Below are positions 8,239 through 17,483 of a DNA stretch of 64,000 nt, in pieces. Within the stretch, counting starts at the first letter, position 1. Each line of letters begins with the position of its first letter. The notes below the pieces were generated by a model. The model had not been told where the DNA came from. It searched no databases and saw only the letters and a program-made list of their open reading frames with translations. The stretch covers positions 25,541 through 89,540 of the forward strand of contig DEXG01000005.1 in NCBI GenBank assembly GCA_002364005.1. Direction: 5' to 3'. Position numbers and translations under genes: made by a program. This DNA is from Phycisphaerales bacterium UBA3190. GTDB taxonomy: Bacteria; Planctomycetota; Phycisphaerae; Phycisphaerales; UBA1924.

Positions 8239-8356
8239 CCCCTGTTCCCCAACTCGGCGCTCAATTTCACACCAGCCGAACATCCCACTACTTATCGGCC
8301 CTGCCCACTCAGCCCATATTTCGCCTGATTTGGCCCATCTGGTCGATACAAGCCCC

Positions 8357-9010
8357 ATGTCCAAGCTCACCATGATTCAGGGCAGCATCACCGGGCTCGC
8401 CGTCGTCGGCGCGGTCGTGGTTGTCGGCATGGTGGGCCTTCGATTCGCCCGAGCCGACGCCGCCAACAGCGTGTACCAGTCTCGCCTGCGTGCGTTGAGC
8501 ACCGATTACGAATCACTACGATCTCAATACAACACCGCCGTGCGCCAGACCGCCGTGACCGAGCTGGTCGTGAAGGATCGCAGTGTCACGGTGCAGGTAC
8601 GCACGATCGAGGGTGCCGTCGAGACGATCGAAACGAGCGCCGACGCGGACAAAGAGGTCTATGTCGACTTTGCCCTGATCGAGGGTCGCCTGTGGATCCG
8701 GCGTGTGTTCGATGCCGACACCCCGCCCTCACAAGCGACGATCATCAACCCCAAGCTCGCGATCGTGAACTGGGATGCCCAGAATGCGCTTGTCGGGCAA
8801 GCCGTCTATCGCCAGCTCGGCGAGGGCCGCTGGGTGGTCAACGCATCTGGCGATGGCGCGTTGGCACTGACCAAGGTCCCCGAAGACCAGATCGTGAATC
8901 TCTCCCCGCCACCCGAGATCGGGGCGTATGACGAGATTCAATCGCAGGTCGATGACGAAGTCGAGAAGGTCAGCTGGCGCGATATTTTCGCGGCCGTCAT
9001 GGGCAACTGA
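8357..9010 (+). CDS. Membrane-anchored hypothetical protein
   Basis: The protein has 217 residues. A single hydrophobic segment at about residues 8-27 (GLAVVGAVVVVGMVGLRF) is followed by a short coiled-coil-like stretch and an outer domain of mixed beta character. No known family was recognised. The frame stays open for 588 nt upstream of this ATG, but that stretch reads antisense through the asnB leader and 5' end and has no coding character, so the start was set at 8357. The ORF lies alone between the asnB leader and a convergent DinB-like gene. Function unknown; an N-terminally anchored periplasmic protein is the safest description. Confidence 0.7.
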   Translation: MSKLTMIQGSITGLAVVGAVVVVGMVGLRFARADAANSVYQSRLRALSTDYESLRSQYNTAVRQTAVTELVVKDRSVTVQVRTIEGAVETIETSADADKEVYVDFALIEGRLWIRRVFDADTPPSQATIINPKLAIVNWDAQNALVGQAVYRQLGEGRWVVNASGDGALALTKVPEDQIVNLSPPPEIGAYDEIQSQVDDEVEKVSWRDIFAAVMGN

Positions 9011-9020
9011 ACTACCTCTA

Positions 9021-9167
9021 CGAGCCGCGACACCACGACGAGCCGCGACAGGTATGGAGCGGCCACGGTTGCATCCGAGTGAGAGTTCGTCTGCGAGGTC
9101 CAATGTGCGATGGAAGCGGGTCGTCGTTGAAAAGCCCCTATGACCGCTCCCTTACGGTCGCGGCTCG
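9021..9167. repeat. GAGCCGCGAC-type inverted repeat
   Basis: CGAGCCGCGAC occurs at 9021-9031 and 9039-9049, and its reverse complement GTCGCGGCTCG at 9157-9167. The right copy lies inside the end of the DinB-like gene and supplies its last codons and stop (9152-9167). The rest of the gap between the two convergent genes holds no ORF. This is probably a dispersed repeat, but copy number cannot be judged here. Confidence 0.5.
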
Positions 9168-9607
9168 TTGCTTGATGTCCCTTTCCACAAGCACCAGTAG
9201 TGCACCGCAGCCGCATGCCAGACGATGTGGCGGAGCATCACGCCCATCATCTCTTGGAAGGTCTGCTCCTGGCCGTGCTTGACGGTGCCGACGCGTTCGG
9301 GGTTGGCCCGACACCAAGCCGCGAACCGGTGAGCATCCTCACGCACCATCTTTCCCGCAGACTCGACATCGGTGGGCATGGCGGGCCAGCGTTCGATCTC
9401 GTCTTGGCCCATAAAGGCCTTGGCGTGGATCCGGAAGACCTCGACCAGGTGCATCAGGTGCCATGCCCCGGTCCCGGCCTGGCTCGGATCGCCCATCTTC
9501 TCAGGCGGATACTTTTCGAGCACCCATCGCAGCGATTCCCAGGGCTCGTCGATGGTCTTCAGGAGCTGGTCCAGGGTCGCGTCGATGCGGATCTCGTGGT
9601 CATTCAT
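9152..9607 (-). CDS. DinB/YfiT-like four-helix protein
   Basis: The 151-residue protein is mostly alpha-helical. HLMHLVEVFRIHAKAF is in the first half and MLRHIVWHAAAVHYWCLWKG near the end, so histidines are spaced as in DinB/YfiT metal-binding helical bundles. Such proteins include thiol transferases, but no substrate can be named. The start at 9607 (MNDHEIRIDATLDQL) was chosen because upstream codons run through a 7-bp tandem repeat and have no coding character. The last codons (NEPRP-stop) come from a repeat at 9157-9167. It is divergent from glyS. Confidence 0.6.
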   Translation of the reverse strand: MNDHEIRIDATLDQLLKTIDEPWESLRWVLEKYPPEKMGDPSQAGTGAWHLMHLVEVFRIHAKAFMGQDEIERWPAMPTDVESAGKMVREDAHRFAAWCRANPERVGTVKHGQEQTFQEMMGVMLRHIVWHAAAVHYWCLWKGTSSNEPRP

Positions 9608-9630
9608 TGGCACACTGTACCCCATCTTCG

Positions 9631-9665
9631 CCTGATCCCTGATCCCCAATCCCTGATCCCTGCCC
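9631..9665. repeat. 7-bp tandem repeat array (5 units)
   Basis: Units are cctgatc, cctgatc, cccaatc, cctgatc and cctgccc. The array lies in the shared promoter region between the DinB-like gene and glyS. It has the same 7-bp period as arrays at 51725 and 56075 and resembles the heptanucleotide STRR repeats described from cyanobacteria. Confidence 0.8.
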
Positions 9666-9699
9666 CTACACTTCCCATCAACCCCAAAGGGAACAGGAA

Positions 9700-11454
9700 A
9701 TGACCGCAAACGCTGAGCATACCGAATCTTCCGTCAAGTCCATGGACGACATCATGTCCCTGTGCAAACGCCGCGGGTTCATCTACCCCGCATCCGAGAT
9801 CTACGGCGGTGTGAACGGCTTCTGGGACTACGGCCCGCTGGGCGCCCAGCTCAAGAAAAACCTCCGCGACGCGTGGTGGACCGATGTCGTCATGAAGGGC
9901 TGCGACGGGCAGCTCGGCCCCAACGGCAAGCCCGTTGAGATCGTCCCCCTCGACTCCTCCATCATCCAGAACCCCAAGGTCTGGGAAGCGTCGGGCCATG
10001 TCGGCGGGTTTAACGACCCGATGGTGGACGATAAGGAAACAAAACAGAGATTCCGCGCTGACCATTTATTTGGGATCACGCTTATCGCAAACGATCTGTA
10101 CAAAGATAAAGAAGAGTTCGACAAAGCTCTTGCTGCTGGTATGGAAATCCGTTTCAGACCATTCATGACAATAGTGGCATCGACTATCGGCGAGGTGCTC
10201 TCTGAGATACAAAAGAACAAGGATGTTCGGAAGCAGTTCCGTAAGAAGCTAAATGGCGAAGGCCCGTTCAATTTCCAGGTGTACGACAACGTAGCGGGTG
10301 GCATCGCTATCTCCTTCGAAATCCCTGAAGGAAACGAACCATTCTCAGCTATTGCGATCAATCCCGTTTCATCTTGGATGCTGGAAAATGAATCTGAGAA
10401 AGTTCCCTCACCGTTCACCGGAAAAGCTGGATCACTGACTAAACCCCGGGCCTTCAACTTGATGTTCAAAACCGTGCTGGGCGCGACGGGCAACATGGAA
10501 GACAATGCCGCGTACCTGCGGCCCGAGACCGCCCAGGGCATCTTCATCAACTTCAAGAATGTCATCGACACCACCCGCGTGAGCGTGCCCTTCGGCATCG
10601 CCCAGACAGGCAAGGCGTTCCGCAACGAGGTGACCCCGCGAAACTTCACCTTCCGCTCGCGCGAGTTCGAGCAGATGGAGATCGAGTTCTTCTGCCACCC
10701 CGACGAGGCCAAAGACTGGTATGTCTTTTGGCGCGACTGGCGCATGAGCTGGTGGCAATCGCTCGGGCTTGAGGGCGAGAACCTGATCCTGCGCGAGCAC
10801 GACAGCGACGAGCTGGCCCATTACGCCAAAGAGGGCGCGGGCACCAGCGACATCGAGTACAAGTTCCCCTTCACCGCTCCGGGCTTCGGCGAGCTTGAGG
10901 GCATCGCCGACCGGACCAACTTCGACCTCACCCAGCACGCCGAGCACTCGAAGTCCAAGCTCGACTACTTCGACAACACCCGCGGCGAGCTGGCCAAGAA
11001 CGGGCAGCCCAAGGGCGAGCGATACCTCCCCCATGTCATCGAGCCCAGCGCCGGGCTCGATCGTGGTGTGCTGGCCCTGCTGTGCGAGGCCTACACCCCC
11101 GATCCCGACCGGGCATCGGGCGTGTACATGAAGTTCCATCCCCGCATCGCACCGATCAAGGCCGCGGTCTTCCCGCTGGTCAAGAAGGACGGCATGCCCG
11201 AGGTTGCCGCGCCGCTGGCCGCCGAGCTGCGCAAACGCTTCGGGCACCTGGGCACCATCGAGTACGACGAGAAGCAGTCCATCGGCAAGCGCTACGCCCG
11301 TATGGACGAAGCGGGCTGCCCGTTCTGCTTCACGATCGATGGCGACTCGCTCACCGACAACACCGTCACCGCGCGCAACCGCGACACACTCGAGCAGGAA
11401 CGCATCGCGATCGACAAGGTGGGCGACTACCTGGCCCAGAAGCTCGGGCTCTGA
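9700..11454 (+). CDS. glyS: Glycyl-tRNA synthetase, single-chain dimeric type
   Basis: The 584-residue class II synthetase charges tRNA-Gly. Motif 1 region GFWDYGPLGAQLKKN is near residue 45, with EASGHVGGFNDP near residue 90. AYLRPETAQGIFINF and motif 2 (FRNEVTPRNFTFRSREFEQM) follow the insertion, and the anticodon-binding domain with FGHLGTIEYDEKQSIGKRYA is near the end. An AAAGGGAACAGG ribosome region precedes the ATG. Residues about 108-247 (10025-10445) are encoded with much lower third-position GC than the flanks, though the frame and conserved anchors (RFRADHLF, FNLMFKT) are intact. The enzyme should be functional; the tract looks like a recombination import. Confidence 0.95.
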   Translation: MTANAEHTESSVKSMDDIMSLCKRRGFIYPASEIYGGVNGFWDYGPLGAQLKKNLRDAWWTDVVMKGCDGQLGPNGKPVEIVPLDSSIIQNPKVWEASGHVGGFNDPMVDDKETKQRFRADHLFGITLIANDLYKDKEEFDKALAAGMEIRFRPFMTIVASTIGEVLSEIQKNKDVRKQFRKKLNGEGPFNFQVYDNVAGGIAISFEIPEGNEPFSAIAINPVSSWMLENESEKVPSPFTGKAGSLTKPRAFNLMFKTVLGATGNMEDNAAYLRPETAQGIFINFKNVIDTTRVSVPFGIAQTGKAFRNEVTPRNFTFRSREFEQMEIEFFCHPDEAKDWYVFWRDWRMSWWQSLGLEGENLILREHDSDELAHYAKEGAGTSDIEYKFPFTAPGFGELEGIADRTNFDLTQHAEHSKSKLDYFDNTRGELAKNGQPKGERYLPHVIEPSAGLDRGVLALLCEAYTPDPDRASGVYMKFHPRIAPIKAAVFPLVKKDGMPEVAAPLAAELRKRFGHLGTIEYDEKQSIGKRYARMDEAGCPFCFTIDGDSLTDNTVTARNRDTLEQERIAIDKVGDYLAQKLGL

Positions 11455-11464
11455 CGAATCGGTA

Positions 11465-11959
11465 TCAGCGTCTCCGCCGCAACCCGATCAAACCCCCCAG
11501 AGCAAGCACGCCCAGCCCACCCGGCGAGGGGACAACAATCTGCCCACGAATTTCGCCCGCGGGGAAACTGGCAGTGTGAAGATTGATGTAGGTGCGTGAT
11601 TCCAGATAGCTCTCAAACTGTCCGCGCGACAGACGAGCGTCGACCGTGAATGTGCCCGACAGAAAATCGTCGTCACGCTCAAGAACCAACGGCAGAATGA
11701 CAACCTGCGAGCTCTGGCCCGCGTCCGCAGGGCCGTGGATATGACCGGCAAAGACTGCACTCGTCAGACCGCTGAACGACCCCTGTACGCTGATGTCTCT
11801 TGTATCCGTATCAACAGTTACGGTTGCGATACCGGTCGCAGTTGAGCCGGTAGGGGGCACCGGTTGAAACCCATCGAGATGAACAACCGTTGTGATGATG
11901 CCACCTTGAGCGGCGAATGCAGAGCTACCGATGAGCAGCAGCAGGATTGGTCTTTGCAT
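11465..11959 (-). CDS. Secreted CHRD-domain protein with PEP-CTERM-like tail
   Basis: The 164-residue protein starts with a signal peptide (MQRPILLLLIGSSAFAAQGG). A CHRD-type domain follows, seen in VFAGHIHGPADAGQSSQVV, INLHTASFPAGEIRGQI and beta-strands between them. The end is PSPGGLGVLALGGLIGLRRRR, a Pro-hydrophobic-Arg tail like planctomycete PEP-CTERM sorting signals, so it is probably exported and processed at the C-terminus. The role of CHRD domains is not well defined. GGAGGAG is placed about 9 nt before the ATG. It converges on glyS with a 10-nt gap and is divergent from the efflux operon. Confidence 0.8.
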   Translation of the reverse strand: MQRPILLLLIGSSAFAAQGGIITTVVHLDGFQPVPPTGSTATGIATVTVDTDTRDISVQGSFSGLTSAVFAGHIHGPADAGQSSQVVILPLVLERDDDFLSGTFTVDARLSRGQFESYLESRTYINLHTASFPAGEIRGQIVVPSPGGLGVLALGGLIGLRRRR

Positions 11960-12121
11960 GGGCGTTGCTCCTCCCCCTCGTAGAAATTTGGGGATTTCAA
12001 CGAAAGATGGGACCTGTTTCGACAGTTCACCACCAAATGCCGAAACTCTCCCCCCTGATTCCCATAAAACAACACACCCGGCGTCTGCCGGAAATCTCGC
12101 ACGGGACTTAGGGGTGCATCA

Positions 12122-13516
12122 ATGGGTATCGGGAAAGTACTGGCGGTCACCGTCATCGGCTTCGGCGTTTTGGGCGCTATTGGCTTTGTGGTGGTCAAAT
12201 CACCCGTCGGACAACGGTTCATGGGACAGGCCAAGGGCGACGAGCTGGGCATGCCTGTCATTATGGAGCCCGTGACCTTCGGCGATCTGGAACGCACCGT
12301 CTCGGCCCCAGGTTCGATCGAACCCAAGCGACTGATCAACATCTCCTCGCAGGTCTCCGCCAAGGTGCTTGCGCTGCCCTTTGAAGAGGGCGACCAGGTC
12401 AATAAGGGCGATGTCGTGATACGCCTTGATCCACAGGACCTCGTCGCGGCCCTCGATTCAGCCAAAGCCGGGCTCGCGGGGCAGGAGGCATCGCTCGGTG
12501 GGTCAGAAGCCGCGCTGATCAATGCACGCCTCAGCTACGAACGCCTTCAGCAACTGCATGAGACCGGCGACGCGACCAAGTCCGAACTCGACAGCGCCGA
12601 GGCATCGTTCCTCCAGGCCCAGTCTAACAGGCAGGTCCTCATCCATCAGATCGAGCAGGCGAAAGCACAGATCGAGCGTGCCCAGAAGGACCTGGACAAC
12701 ACCACCATCACCTCTCCCATCGACGGCGTCATCACCACGCTCAGTGCCGAAGAGGGCGAAACCGTCATCGTCGGCACCACCAACAACCCCGGCTCCATCA
12801 TCATGGAGATCGCCGACCTTTCACAGATGCTCCTCAAGGCCCAGGTCGACGAGGCCAACATCGCCCCCATCGAGGTCGGGCAGGACGCCAAGATCTTTGT
12901 CAACGCGTATACCGACCGCGAGTACGACGGCAAGGTCCAAAAGATCGGGCTCAAGCGCCAGGTCGCAGCCGACGGCACGGGCACCTTCGAGGTCGAGATC
13001 CTGATGGACCTGCCCGAGGGTGAAATCCTCCGCCAGGGGCTGTCCGCCTCGACGGACATCGTGGTCGAGCATTACTACGACGCCATGATCGTGCCCTCGC
13101 AGGCCGTGGTCGATCGACGCATCGATGAGCTGCCCGAAGAGATCAAAGAAGGCAACGAGCTGATCGATCTCAACAAGACCTTCACCCGCGTGGTCTACCG
13201 CGTCGTGGATGACAAGACCGTCGCCACACCCGTCGCCGTCGGCCCGTCCGACCTGACCCAGACCGTCATCACCGAGGGGCTGAGCAAGGACGACATGATC
13301 GTCACCGGCCCGTTCCGCGTGCTGGTGGACCTCAAGCACGATATCAAGGTGCGCGACCAGAACGCCGAGCCCGAGGCGGAGGGTTCATCGCCTGACGACG
13401 CAGACAAGGCAGATGGTGCGGAAGAAATCGATTCTCCTACCAATGACGATGCGGATAACGGCGAGGACAGCGACGACGCACCGGCAACGCAAGCCGATGA
13501 TCAGGAGCAGCCCTGA
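12122..13516 (+). CDS. Periplasmic adaptor (HlyD/MacA-type membrane fusion protein)
   Basis: The 464-residue protein has an N-terminal membrane segment (residues 5-23) and a lipoyl/barrel-sandwich half (VSAKVLALPFEEGDQVNKGD). An alpha-hairpin follows (about residues 105-195), then the second half (ITSPIDGVITTLSAEEGETV) and a beta-barrel and membrane-proximal region. The end is an acidic low-complexity tail of about 50 residues. It would link the inner-membrane ABC transporter encoded by the next two genes to the outer-membrane factor at 15709. The ATPase start follows its stop by two bases, so the genes form one operon. MacA is the closest described type by gene order; the substrate is unknown. 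Confidence 0.88.
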   Translation: MGIGKVLAVTVIGFGVLGAIGFVVVKSPVGQRFMGQAKGDELGMPVIMEPVTFGDLERTVSAPGSIEPKRLINISSQVSAKVLALPFEEGDQVNKGDVVIRLDPQDLVAALDSAKAGLAGQEASLGGSEAALINARLSYERLQQLHETGDATKSELDSAEASFLQAQSNRQVLIHQIEQAKAQIERAQKDLDNTTITSPIDGVITTLSAEEGETVIVGTTNNPGSIIMEIADLSQMLLKAQVDEANIAPIEVGQDAKIFVNAYTDREYDGKVQKIGLKRQVAADGTGTFEVEILMDLPEGEILRQGLSASTDIVVEHYYDAMIVPSQAVVDRRIDELPEEIKEGNELIDLNKTFTRVVYRVVDDKTVATPVAVGPSDLTQTVITEGLSKDDMIVTGPFRVLVDLKHDIKVRDQNAEPEAEGSSPDDADKADGAEEIDSPTNDDADNGEDSDDAPATQADDQEQP

Positions 13517-13518
13517 AT

Positions 13519-14421
13519 ATGTCTGCACCCCGCGGCAAAAACCCGATCATCCGGATCCGGCAGCTGAAGAAGGTCTTCAGGGTTGGCGAGGAGCGGGTGC
13601 GCGCACTCGATGGCATCGATCTCGACATCTTCCCCAACGAGTTCGTCGCGATCATGGGCGCATCGGGCTCGGGCAAGTCCACCCTGATGAACATCCTGGG
13701 CTGCCTCGACAAGCCCACCAGCGGCCAGTACATCCTCAACGGGCACCCCACCCACAAGATGGGTATGGGCAAGCTCGCGCAGGTCCGCAACCAGGAGATC
13801 GGGTTCATCTTCCAGAGCTACGAGCTGCTCAACCGCTCGACCGCCCTGCGCAATGTCATGCTCCCGATGCTGTATTCCAAGCACCACATCTTCAGCGCCC
13901 GCAGGCGAGCCAAGGACGCGCTCAGGCTCGTCGGGCTCGATGACCGCATGTCTCACCGCCCCAACCAGCTCTCGGGCGGGCAGCGCCAACGCGTGGCGAT
14001 TGCGCGATCGCTGGTCAACGAGCCCTCGATGATCCTGGCCGACGAACCCACGGGCAACCTGGACTCCAAGACCACCGTCGAGATCATCGACCTCTTCACC
14101 AAGCTGCACAAAGCGGGGCAGACCATCGTCGTCGTCACGCACGAGGAGGATGTCGCGGGCCATGCACGCAGGATCGTTCGCCTGCGTGACGGTCGCATCA
14201 TCTCGGACTACCCATCGGACGAAGATCCGATCCACCTCGACTGGGTCCAGCGCATGAGCGAGGGACGCGCATCGATCACCGACGCCGAGCTGGAGATCAA
14301 CGCCAAGGCCGACGCCGAGCGTCGGGCGCGCCTGGAAGCGGAGAAGAAGAACAAGCGTTCGCTCTTCTCCCGCAAGAGCAAGCCCGAAGCGGTCAGCACC
14401 AAACGCGAGGGCGAATCATGA
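13519..14421 (+). CDS. ABC transporter ATPase (MacB/LolD type) with charged C-terminal extension
   Basis: The 300-residue protein has Walker A GASGSGKST near residue 52, Q-loop FIFQSYELLN, signature LSGGQRQRVAIARSL near 153, Walker B MILADEPTGNLD and switch VVVTHEEDVAGHARR. LolD/MacB-type ATPases normally end near residue 230. Here about 70 extra residues, rich in Ala, Glu, Lys and Arg, follow as a likely helix. The function of this extension is unknown. The stop codon overlaps the permease start (ATGA at 14418-14421), a sign of coupled translation with the next gene. Confidence 0.93.
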   Translation: MSAPRGKNPIIRIRQLKKVFRVGEERVRALDGIDLDIFPNEFVAIMGASGSGKSTLMNILGCLDKPTSGQYILNGHPTHKMGMGKLAQVRNQEIGFIFQSYELLNRSTALRNVMLPMLYSKHHIFSARRRAKDALRLVGLDDRMSHRPNQLSGGQRQRVAIARSLVNEPSMILADEPTGNLDSKTTVEIIDLFTKLHKAGQTIVVVTHEEDVAGHARRIVRLRDGRIISDYPSDEDPIHLDWVQRMSEGRASITDAELEINAKADAERRARLEAEKKNKRSLFSRKSKPEAVSTKREGES

Positions 14422-15680
14422 AGGTCCTGCTCGCACCTGTATTCTTCGTGCTGCGTCTGATCTGGCAGACCGTCTTCCTTGCGCTGGGGCAGGTCTGGGC
14501 AAACAAGATCCGGGCGGTGCTCACGGCGCTGGGCATCATCATCGGCGTCATGGGCGTCACCGGCGTGGGCACGCTCCTTAACGCGATGGAGAGCTATGTC
14601 CTCGATCAGTTCGAGGGCATCGGCGCAAAGAAAATGTGGCTCTGGGGTCAGGTCCCCGAATCAAAGCGCAGCGTCATGAGCTGGACCGACGCCAAGCTCA
14701 CAACCTATGAGGCCAACCTCATTCTCGAGCACGCCGAGTTCATCGAGACGCTGACACCCGGCTGCCGAACAAGCTGGGATGTTTCCTACGGCAAGAAGGT
14801 CGAGCAGGGCGTGCGGGTCACGGGCATCTGGCCCACATGGCACGAGATCGAGGATCGCCAGGTGCTCTTCGGGCGGCCCTTCAGCCGCATCGATGACGAT
14901 GAGAACCGGCAGGTCTGCCTGATCAACGAGCAGGGCATCGAGGAACTCAACCTCGACACCGACCCCGTTGGCGATTACATCCTTGTCGACGGACGACGCT
15001 TCCTGATCGTCGGCGTGGTCGAGACCAAAGAAGTCAGCCCCATGATGGGTGGCGGGGAATCGCGCACAGAACTGTACATCCCCTTCTCGACCCACAAAAT
15101 GATGAACCCGTACACATGGACGGACTTCACCCTGCAGATGGTCGACCCGGACAAGGCCGAGGACGCGCAGGCCGAGGTCCGATTCATCCTCCGCAACCAT
15201 CGCCAACTCGACCCCGACGACGAAGACACCTTCGACATGTTCGTCATCCAGAGCGCGATCGAGGATTTCAACACCCTGTCAAACTACATCACCGTCGTCC
15301 TCGCGGTCGTCGTGGGTATTTCACTCGTCGTCGGCGGCGTGGGGATCATGAACATCATGCTCGTATCCGTCTCCGAACGCACACGCGAGATCGGTCTGCG
15401 CAAAGCCATGGGGGCCAAGCCGCCGGTTGTGCTGACCCAGTTCCTCGTCGAAGCGGTCGTCCTCTGCCTCACCGGCGGGCTGATCGGCATCGCGGTGATC
15501 CAGCTGCTGGTCTCCATCGCCCCCCTGATCCCCAACTCCCCGATCGAAACGCTGAGCATCCCCTCATGGGCGATCTGGACCTCGCTCATTTTTTCCAGTG
15601 GCGTCGGCATTGTCTTCGGCATGTTCCCCGCCATCAAGGCCTCCATGCTCAACCCCATCAATGCGCTCCGCCACGAGTAA
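14418..15680 (+). CDS. ABC transporter permease (MacB/FtsX-type)
   Basis: The 420-residue protein has the MacB layout. One membrane helix near residues 30-55 is followed by a large periplasmic domain (about 60-290), then three C-terminal helices with the FtsX-like segment VGGVGIMNIMLVSVSERTRE near residue 310 and IGLRKAMGAKP. The ATPase is a separate polypeptide encoded just upstream, unlike E. coli MacB, where both are fused. With the adaptor and outer-membrane factor it would form a tripartite mechanotransmission exporter for a peptide, lipid or toxin. The substrate cannot be inferred from this window. Confidence 0.9.
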   Translation: MKVLLAPVFFVLRLIWQTVFLALGQVWANKIRAVLTALGIIIGVMGVTGVGTLLNAMESYVLDQFEGIGAKKMWLWGQVPESKRSVMSWTDAKLTTYEANLILEHAEFIETLTPGCRTSWDVSYGKKVEQGVRVTGIWPTWHEIEDRQVLFGRPFSRIDDDENRQVCLINEQGIEELNLDTDPVGDYILVDGRRFLIVGVVETKEVSPMMGGGESRTELYIPFSTHKMMNPYTWTDFTLQMVDPDKAEDAQAEVRFILRNHRQLDPDDEDTFDMFVIQSAIEDFNTLSNYITVVLAVVVGISLVVGGVGIMNIMLVSVSERTREIGLRKAMGAKPPVVLTQFLVEAVVLCLTGGLIGIAVIQLLVSIAPLIPNSPIETLSIPSWAIWTSLIFSSGVGIVFGMFPAIKASMLNPINALRHE

Positions 15681-15708
15681 CCCGCTCCACAGACAGACCA
15701 ACACGCAC

Positions 15709-17436
15709 ATGACACACACACGCACGCTCGTCATCTCTGCCATCACCCTCCTGCCGCTGCTCGCCGGCGGGTGCATGACCAACCCCTTCGGCGATGACCC
15801 GCTCGACAAGCACACCGTCGCCACGACCCAGCGTCTGCGCTCGATCAACTCGCTGGTGCTCGAGCAGCGCGACTATCAGGAAGAGGTGCAGCCGAGCAAG
15901 GAACAGACGCTGCAGGACGCACGCGACCGGTTCGCCGGTGTTGAGCGCATCGAGCTGTCGCTCAGCGACGCCCGCATCGCGGCGCTGGCGAACAACCTGA
16001 ACCTGGGCGCCACCCTGATCGCCCCGACCATCGCCGCAGAGCAGGTCAGCGAAGAGGAGGGACGCTTCGAAGCCATCTTCACCCTCAGCGGGACGGTCCG
16101 AGACAACGACGACGCGGTCGCCTCGGCCCTCGACAGCTCCAAATCCACCGTGCGATCGATCACACCGGGCATCCGAGTCCCGCTGCGGACCGGCGGCGAG
16201 CTCAATGTCACCCTGCCCATCTCCCGCTTCGAGACCGACAACTCCTTCTCGCTGCTCAACCCCTCGTACACGAGTGACCTGAACTTCTCGCTGAGCCAGA
16301 ACCTGCTGCGGGGCGCGGGGCGCCGGGCCACGACGCACTCGATCCGGATCGCCGAGTACAACCGACAGATCAGCGAGGCCCAGACGAAACTGGAAGTCAC
16401 ACGCACGCTGGCCGAGGTCGACCGCGCCTACTGGCGTCTCTACGCCACGATCAGGGCGCTGGAGGTCGTCGAGCAGCAGTACAATGTTGCCCAGGCACAG
16501 CTCGAGCGCGCCCAACGCAAGGAGCGGGCCGGCACCGGGACCGAGGTCGACATCGTGCGGGCCCAATCGGGCGTGGCTGACCGGGTCGAGCAGATCATCC
16601 GGGCCCAGAACGATGTCTCGCTGCAGGAACGGGCCCTCAAGGTGCTGCTCAACATCCCGGGGCTCAATGCCGACACCCCCACCCACATCGAGCCCGCCTC
16701 GCCACCGGACCCGGTCGAGTACGCATTCGATGCCCAGAACCTGACCGACGCCGCCCTCGACAACCGCATGGAACTGCTGGAGCTGGAGCTGAATCTCGCC
16801 CGCGATGCCGCCAATATCGCGTTTGCCGAGAATCAGGCCCTGCCGCTGGTGGCCCTGCAGTACACCTACGGCGTCAACGGGCTCGGGGGCACGCTCGACA
16901 ACTCCATCGACACGCTCGGGCGCAACAACTTCGAGTCCTGGTCGATCGGGCTCAACGCAGAGATCCCGCTGGGCAACGAGCAGCGGAAATCATCGCTGGC
17001 CCAGTCCATCCTGGCCCGGCTCCAGACCCTGGCGACCCGTGAGGCCCGCGAACAGGCCATCACCCGCGAGGTCTACGACGCGATCGACCAGCTCAACAGC
17101 ACCTGGAACCGCATTATCGCGGCCCAGCAGGCGGTTGAGCTCAACGCCCGCGTGCTTGAGGCCGAGCAACGCCAGTTCGATGTCGGGCGATCGACCACGA
17201 CCGATGTGCTCGATGCCGATGCGAACCTGGCCAACGCACGCCTGAGCGAGATCCAGGCGATCGTGGAGTACCAGGTCGCGCAGATCGATCTGGCATTCGC
17301 CACGGGCACGCTGCTGGGGCAGACCAAGGTCGATTGGGCGCCGAGCGACCCACGCCTTGAAGAACATGGTGAGGCCCGCGCCTTGGAGGGTGTCACACCT
17401 TACAAGCCCGGGTCGGGCATCATCGTCAAGCCCTGA
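15709..17436 (+). CDS. TolC-family outer-membrane lipoprotein
   Basis: The 575-residue protein starts with a lipoprotein signal (ITLLPLLAGGC, lipobox near residue 21). Two long helical repeats follow, typical of outer-membrane efflux proteins: LEVTRTLAEVDRAYWRLY and LERAQRKERAGTGTEVDIVR in the first, and ATREAREQAITREVYDAIDQ and QFDVGRSTTTDVLDADANLA in the second. The start was placed at the ATG at 15709, because the open frame upstream overlaps the permease gene and lacks a signal sequence. It is the fourth gene of the efflux operon and would form the exit duct through the outer membrane. Confidence 0.9.
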   Translation: MTHTRTLVISAITLLPLLAGGCMTNPFGDDPLDKHTVATTQRLRSINSLVLEQRDYQEEVQPSKEQTLQDARDRFAGVERIELSLSDARIAALANNLNLGATLIAPTIAAEQVSEEEGRFEAIFTLSGTVRDNDDAVASALDSSKSTVRSITPGIRVPLRTGGELNVTLPISRFETDNSFSLLNPSYTSDLNFSLSQNLLRGAGRRATTHSIRIAEYNRQISEAQTKLEVTRTLAEVDRAYWRLYATIRALEVVEQQYNVAQAQLERAQRKERAGTGTEVDIVRAQSGVADRVEQIIRAQNDVSLQERALKVLLNIPGLNADTPTHIEPASPPDPVEYAFDAQNLTDAALDNRMELLELELNLARDAANIAFAENQALPLVALQYTYGVNGLGGTLDNSIDTLGRNNFESWSIGLNAEIPLGNEQRKSSLAQSILARLQTLATREAREQAITREVYDAIDQLNSTWNRIIAAQQAVELNARVLEAEQRQFDVGRSTTTDVLDADANLANARLSEIQAIVEYQVAQIDLAFATGTLLGQTKVDWAPSDPRLEEHGEARALEGVTPYKPGSGIIVKP

Positions 17437-17483
17437 TCGGACGCGCGCCGAGGCAAGAATCTGTTCGATTTGACCGCGACAAT

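Noticed and set aside
7769..8356. Upstream in-frame extension of the gene at 8357
   Set aside because: It would run antisense through the asnB 5' end, leader ORF and terminator, and has no coding character; the hydrophobic anchor begins just after 8357.
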